Made by a program: the position numbers and the translations under genes
The notes under the pieces: model-generated
Told to the model about the DNA's origin: nothing
The model's database searches: none
Seen by the model: the letters and a program-made list of their open reading frames with translations, nothing else
Origin: Bacteroidota bacterium
Lineage (GTDB): Bacteria > Bacteroidota > Bacteroidia > J057
DNA length: 7,139 nt
NCBI GenBank assembly: GCA_963169475.1
Contig: CAUJFT010000066.1
Span: 1 to 7,139, forward strand
Direction: 5' to 3'
Shown: positions 5,426-7,139 of the stretch, one piece after another
How positions within the stretch are numbered: the stretch's first letter is position 1
How the letters are laid out: every line of letters starts with the position of its first letter

Positions 5426-6688
5426 ATGAATGTTCTTCTAATTGGAGGTGGAGGACGAGAACATGCGATGGCACTCGGTATCTCACGGTCTCCTCTTTGT
5501 AAAAAGTTGTACATTGCTCCTGGTAATACTGGAACTGCAAGCCTAGGGGAGAATACGCCTTTGAAGGCTGACGATTTTAATGATGTGTATAAATTTGTTA
5601 ATTCAAATCAAATTTCGCTTGTGGTTGTGGGTCCGGAGTTGCCGCTTGTAGAGGGGCTTGCCGATTTTCTAAACGGGTTGAATATCGCAGTAATTGGTCC
5701 GGGTAAAGGGGGTGCTAGGTTAGAAGGGAGCAAGGAGTTTGCCAAGGCATTTATGGATACACATCATATTGCTACGGCGGATTTTCATACGTTTCAATCT
5801 TGGGAAATAGGAATTGCCAAAGCGTATGCGGATTCTTTATCTCTTCCCATAGTGATTAAGGCAAGCGGATTAGCTGCTGGTAAGGGGGTCATTATTTGCG
5901 AAACAAGAGAAGATACACATCGTACAATCGAAGGAATGCTCTCCGACAACTGGTTTGGTTTATCCGGAAAAACCATTGTGATTGAAAAATTTCTAAAGGG
6001 GATTGAAATGTCTGTTTTTGCACTTTCAGATGGTTATTCCTATAAAATTTTTCCAAATGCAAAGGACTATAAAAGAATAGGAGAAGGAGATACAGGTCCC
6101 AATACGGGTGGAATGGGGGCGGTTTCGCCCGTACCGTTTGCAGACGATTTGCTGATGCAAAAAATCAAAGAAAGAATTATTGAGCCTACGTTCAAGGGCT
6201 TAAAAGCAGAAGAGATTTTTTACAGTGGTTTTTTATTTTTTGGAATTATGGTCTCCGAGGGCGAGCCTTATTTGTTAGAATATAATTGTCGCATGGGAGA
6301 CCCCGAATCAGAGGTAGTATTTCCCTTAATTGAAAATGATTTGGTGGAATTGTTTATGGCAGTAGATGCCGGAAGGTTGGATACTCAAGAGATAATGATT
6401 AAGCCCGGTTTTTGCACTACGGTGATGTTAGTCTCTCAGGGCTACCCCGATGAGTACGAGAAGGGAAAAGCCATTACCGTTCCAAATACACTAAGGGACG
6501 TTACTATTTTCCATGCGGGAACAAAACAAGAGGGGGACGAAATAGTAACAAATGGCGGACGTATCATGGCTTTGACCGCTTTTGGGAACACGCTTGAAGA
6601 GGCTTTGTCGCGCTCATACGCTGCGGCAGAGTTGGTACAATTTGAAGGGAAATATTACCGAAGAGATATTGGGAAAGATTTGAGGTAA
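5426..6688 (+). CDS. purD: phosphoribosylamine--glycine ligase (GAR synthetase)
   Basis: The 420-residue product is a full-length PurD, an ATP-grasp enzyme joining 5-phosphoribosylamine and glycine to GAR with ATP in the second step of de novo purine synthesis, in the cytosol. The N domain opens with VLLIGGGGREHAMA (3-16) and has VVGPELPLVEGLAD (67-80). The ATP-grasp region has IKASGLAAGKGV (144-155), the diagnostic block with KDYKRIGEGDTGPNTGGMG (213-231), and EYNCRMGDPESE (285-296), which supplies the metal-binding Glu and Asn. The C domain has HAGT (363-366), GGRIMALTAFG (377-387) and ends in YYRRDIG (410-416). Nothing is truncated or missing. The ATG at 5426 gives the canonical N terminus; there is no clear Shine-Dalgarno sequence, which is usual in this phylum. 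It is the only plus-strand gene here, divergent from gcvT and convergent with the PKD gene. The link to gcvT through glycine and folate is suggestive but not proof of co-regulation. Confidence 0.97.
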   Translation: MNVLLIGGGGREHAMALGISRSPLCKKLYIAPGNTGTASLGENTPLKADDFNDVYKFVNSNQISLVVVGPELPLVEGLADFLNGLNIAVIGPGKGGARLEGSKEFAKAFMDTHHIATADFHTFQSWEIGIAKAYADSLSLPIVIKASGLAAGKGVIICETREDTHRTIEGMLSDNWFGLSGKTIVIEKFLKGIEMSVFALSDGYSYKIFPNAKDYKRIGEGDTGPNTGGMGAVSPVPFADDLLMQKIKERIIEPTFKGLKAEEIFYSGFLFFGIMVSEGEPYLLEYNCRMGDPESEVVFPLIENDLVELFMAVDAGRLDTQEIMIKPGFCTTVMLVSQGYPDEYEKGKAITVPNTLRDVTIFHAGTKQEGDEIVTNGGRIMALTAFGNTLEEALSRSYAAAELVQFEGKYYRRDIGKDLR

Positions 6689-6702
6689 ACCTCATCTCCT
6701 CC

Positions 6703-6720
6703 AAGAATGTGTGTTCTTTT
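6703..6720 (+). terminator. candidate purD terminator
   Basis: AAGAAT (6703-6708) and GTTCTT (6713-6718) form a 6-bp stem, including one G-U pair, around a 4-base loop. It starts 14 bases after the purD stop and runs into TTTTTGGGTTTTT. A wider pairing of CTCATC (6691-6696) with GATGAG (6735-6740) could enclose it. The stem is weak, so this is a plausible rather than firm terminator in the 79-base convergent gap. Confidence 0.35.
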
Positions 6721-6767
6721 TGGGTTTTTCGGACGATGAGTAAAGCGTGTTTGTAAAGTTTGAGTTT

Positions 6768-7139
6768 TTATTTTTCCTTCACAGTTAGCGGTTCTTGTAG
6801 TATTACGGTTTGATGGCAACTTTCATTTAGGGAAATTGTCAGAGATACGTCATATACTCCGGGTGTTTTATAGGTTTTGAGGGGCTGCTCTTCTTTGGAG
6901 GTAGTACCGTCTCCGAAATCCCATTTAAAGTTCTCCGCAAAGGCAAACCTTGCCTTGAACCTTACCGGGTGATTTAAGGCGATATTATTTTGTTCATCTG
7001 CCCTTACAAAAATATCGGGTTTAATGATGGCAGAATCACAAGGAATTTCGCTAACTTTCAGAAACCAGAAATCCTTGTTACCGTCTTTCTTTCCGGTAAA
7101 ATAATTATCTTTTTCGCCCAACATTAGGATTCGTCCGGG
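6768..7139 (-). CDS. C-terminal part of a surface protein with propeller-type repeat and PKD domain (partial)
   Basis: The frame is open from the right edge of the window to a TAA at 6768-6770, so at least 123 C-terminal residues are encoded. The first in-frame ATG (7124) is internal, because PGRIL precedes it in frame and continues the same repeat. Residues 1-30 (GRILMLGE, a polar loop, then DFWFLKVSE) look like the end of a repeat common in long Bacteroidota secreted proteins, where units finish with D-[FYW]-W-[ILV]-[IVL]-K-[LV]. A PKD domain follows at about 55-120, with the signature WDFGDGTTS at 73-81 and TYKTPGVYDVSLTI at 89-102. Two Cys (residues 34 and 108) could form a disulfide. The protein stops at VKEK right after PKD, with no type IX secretion C-terminal domain, so export must rely on a signal peptide beyond the window. 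Likely role: adhesion or surface structure; the exact function is unknown. Confidence 0.75.
   Translation of the reverse strand, partial: PGRILMLGEKDNYFTGKKDGNKDFWFLKVSEIPCDSAIIKPDIFVRADEQNNIALNHPVRFKARFAFAENFKWDFGDGTTSKEEQPLKTYKTPGVYDVSLTISLNESCHQTVILQEPLTVKEK

Noticed and set aside
6681..6694. TGAGGT-AA-ACCTCA palindrome across the purD stop codon
   Set aside because: The usable stem is only about 5 bp and no T-run follows. Half of it is constrained by coding sequence, so I do not call it a terminator or operator.

Overview
The window looks like ordinary chromosomal sequence from a member of the Bacteroidota. The support is as follows. The DNA is AT-rich with few clear Shine-Dalgarno sites. 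Intergenic regions carry copies of the Bacteroidota -7 promoter motif TAnnTTTG (TATCTTTG upstream of the outer-membrane protein gene, TATTTTTG upstream of the LysM gene, TAATTTTG upstream of purD). The envelope genes are typical of the phylum: a small beta-barrel protein, a LysM protein with an RlpA-like end, and a PKD/propeller surface protein. I cannot place it at genus level from the sequence.

Layout, left to right. Positions 1-5193 hold a minus-strand series, read right to left as gcvT (glycine cleavage T protein), comB (2-phosphosulfolactate phosphatase family), a LysM/double-psi beta-barrel envelope protein, an outer-membrane beta-barrel protein, fabG (3-oxoacyl-ACP reductase), and the first codons of a further gene with a signal-peptide-like start that runs off the left edge. 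purD (GAR synthetase) is the only plus-strand gene, at 5426-6688, and is divergent from gcvT across 232 bases. On the right, a minus-strand gene converges on purD. Its C-terminal part, a propeller-type repeat end plus a PKD domain, is in the window and the rest lies beyond the right edge.

Transcription. The likely units are gcvT(-comB), the LysM gene alone or with what follows, the barrel gene-fabG(-next gene), and purD. The clearest promoter is the one in front of the barrel gene. The clearest RNA structure is a 14-bp hairpin just after fabG. The 292-base gap at 2872-3163 holds a probable promoter for the LysM gene and otherwise nothing I can recognise.

How the genes relate. gcvT and purD meet at glycine and one-carbon metabolism: the T protein uses glycine carbon to make methylene-THF, and PurD consumes glycine in purine synthesis. 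fabG, the barrel protein, the LysM protein and the PKD protein all concern membrane or envelope. The comB homologue is the gene whose role in this organism is least clear. I found no mobile element, CRISPR array, RNA gene, defence system or other evidently new system. The points most worth following up are the apparently inactive RlpA-like domain, the role of ComB, and the divergent gcvT/purD control region.
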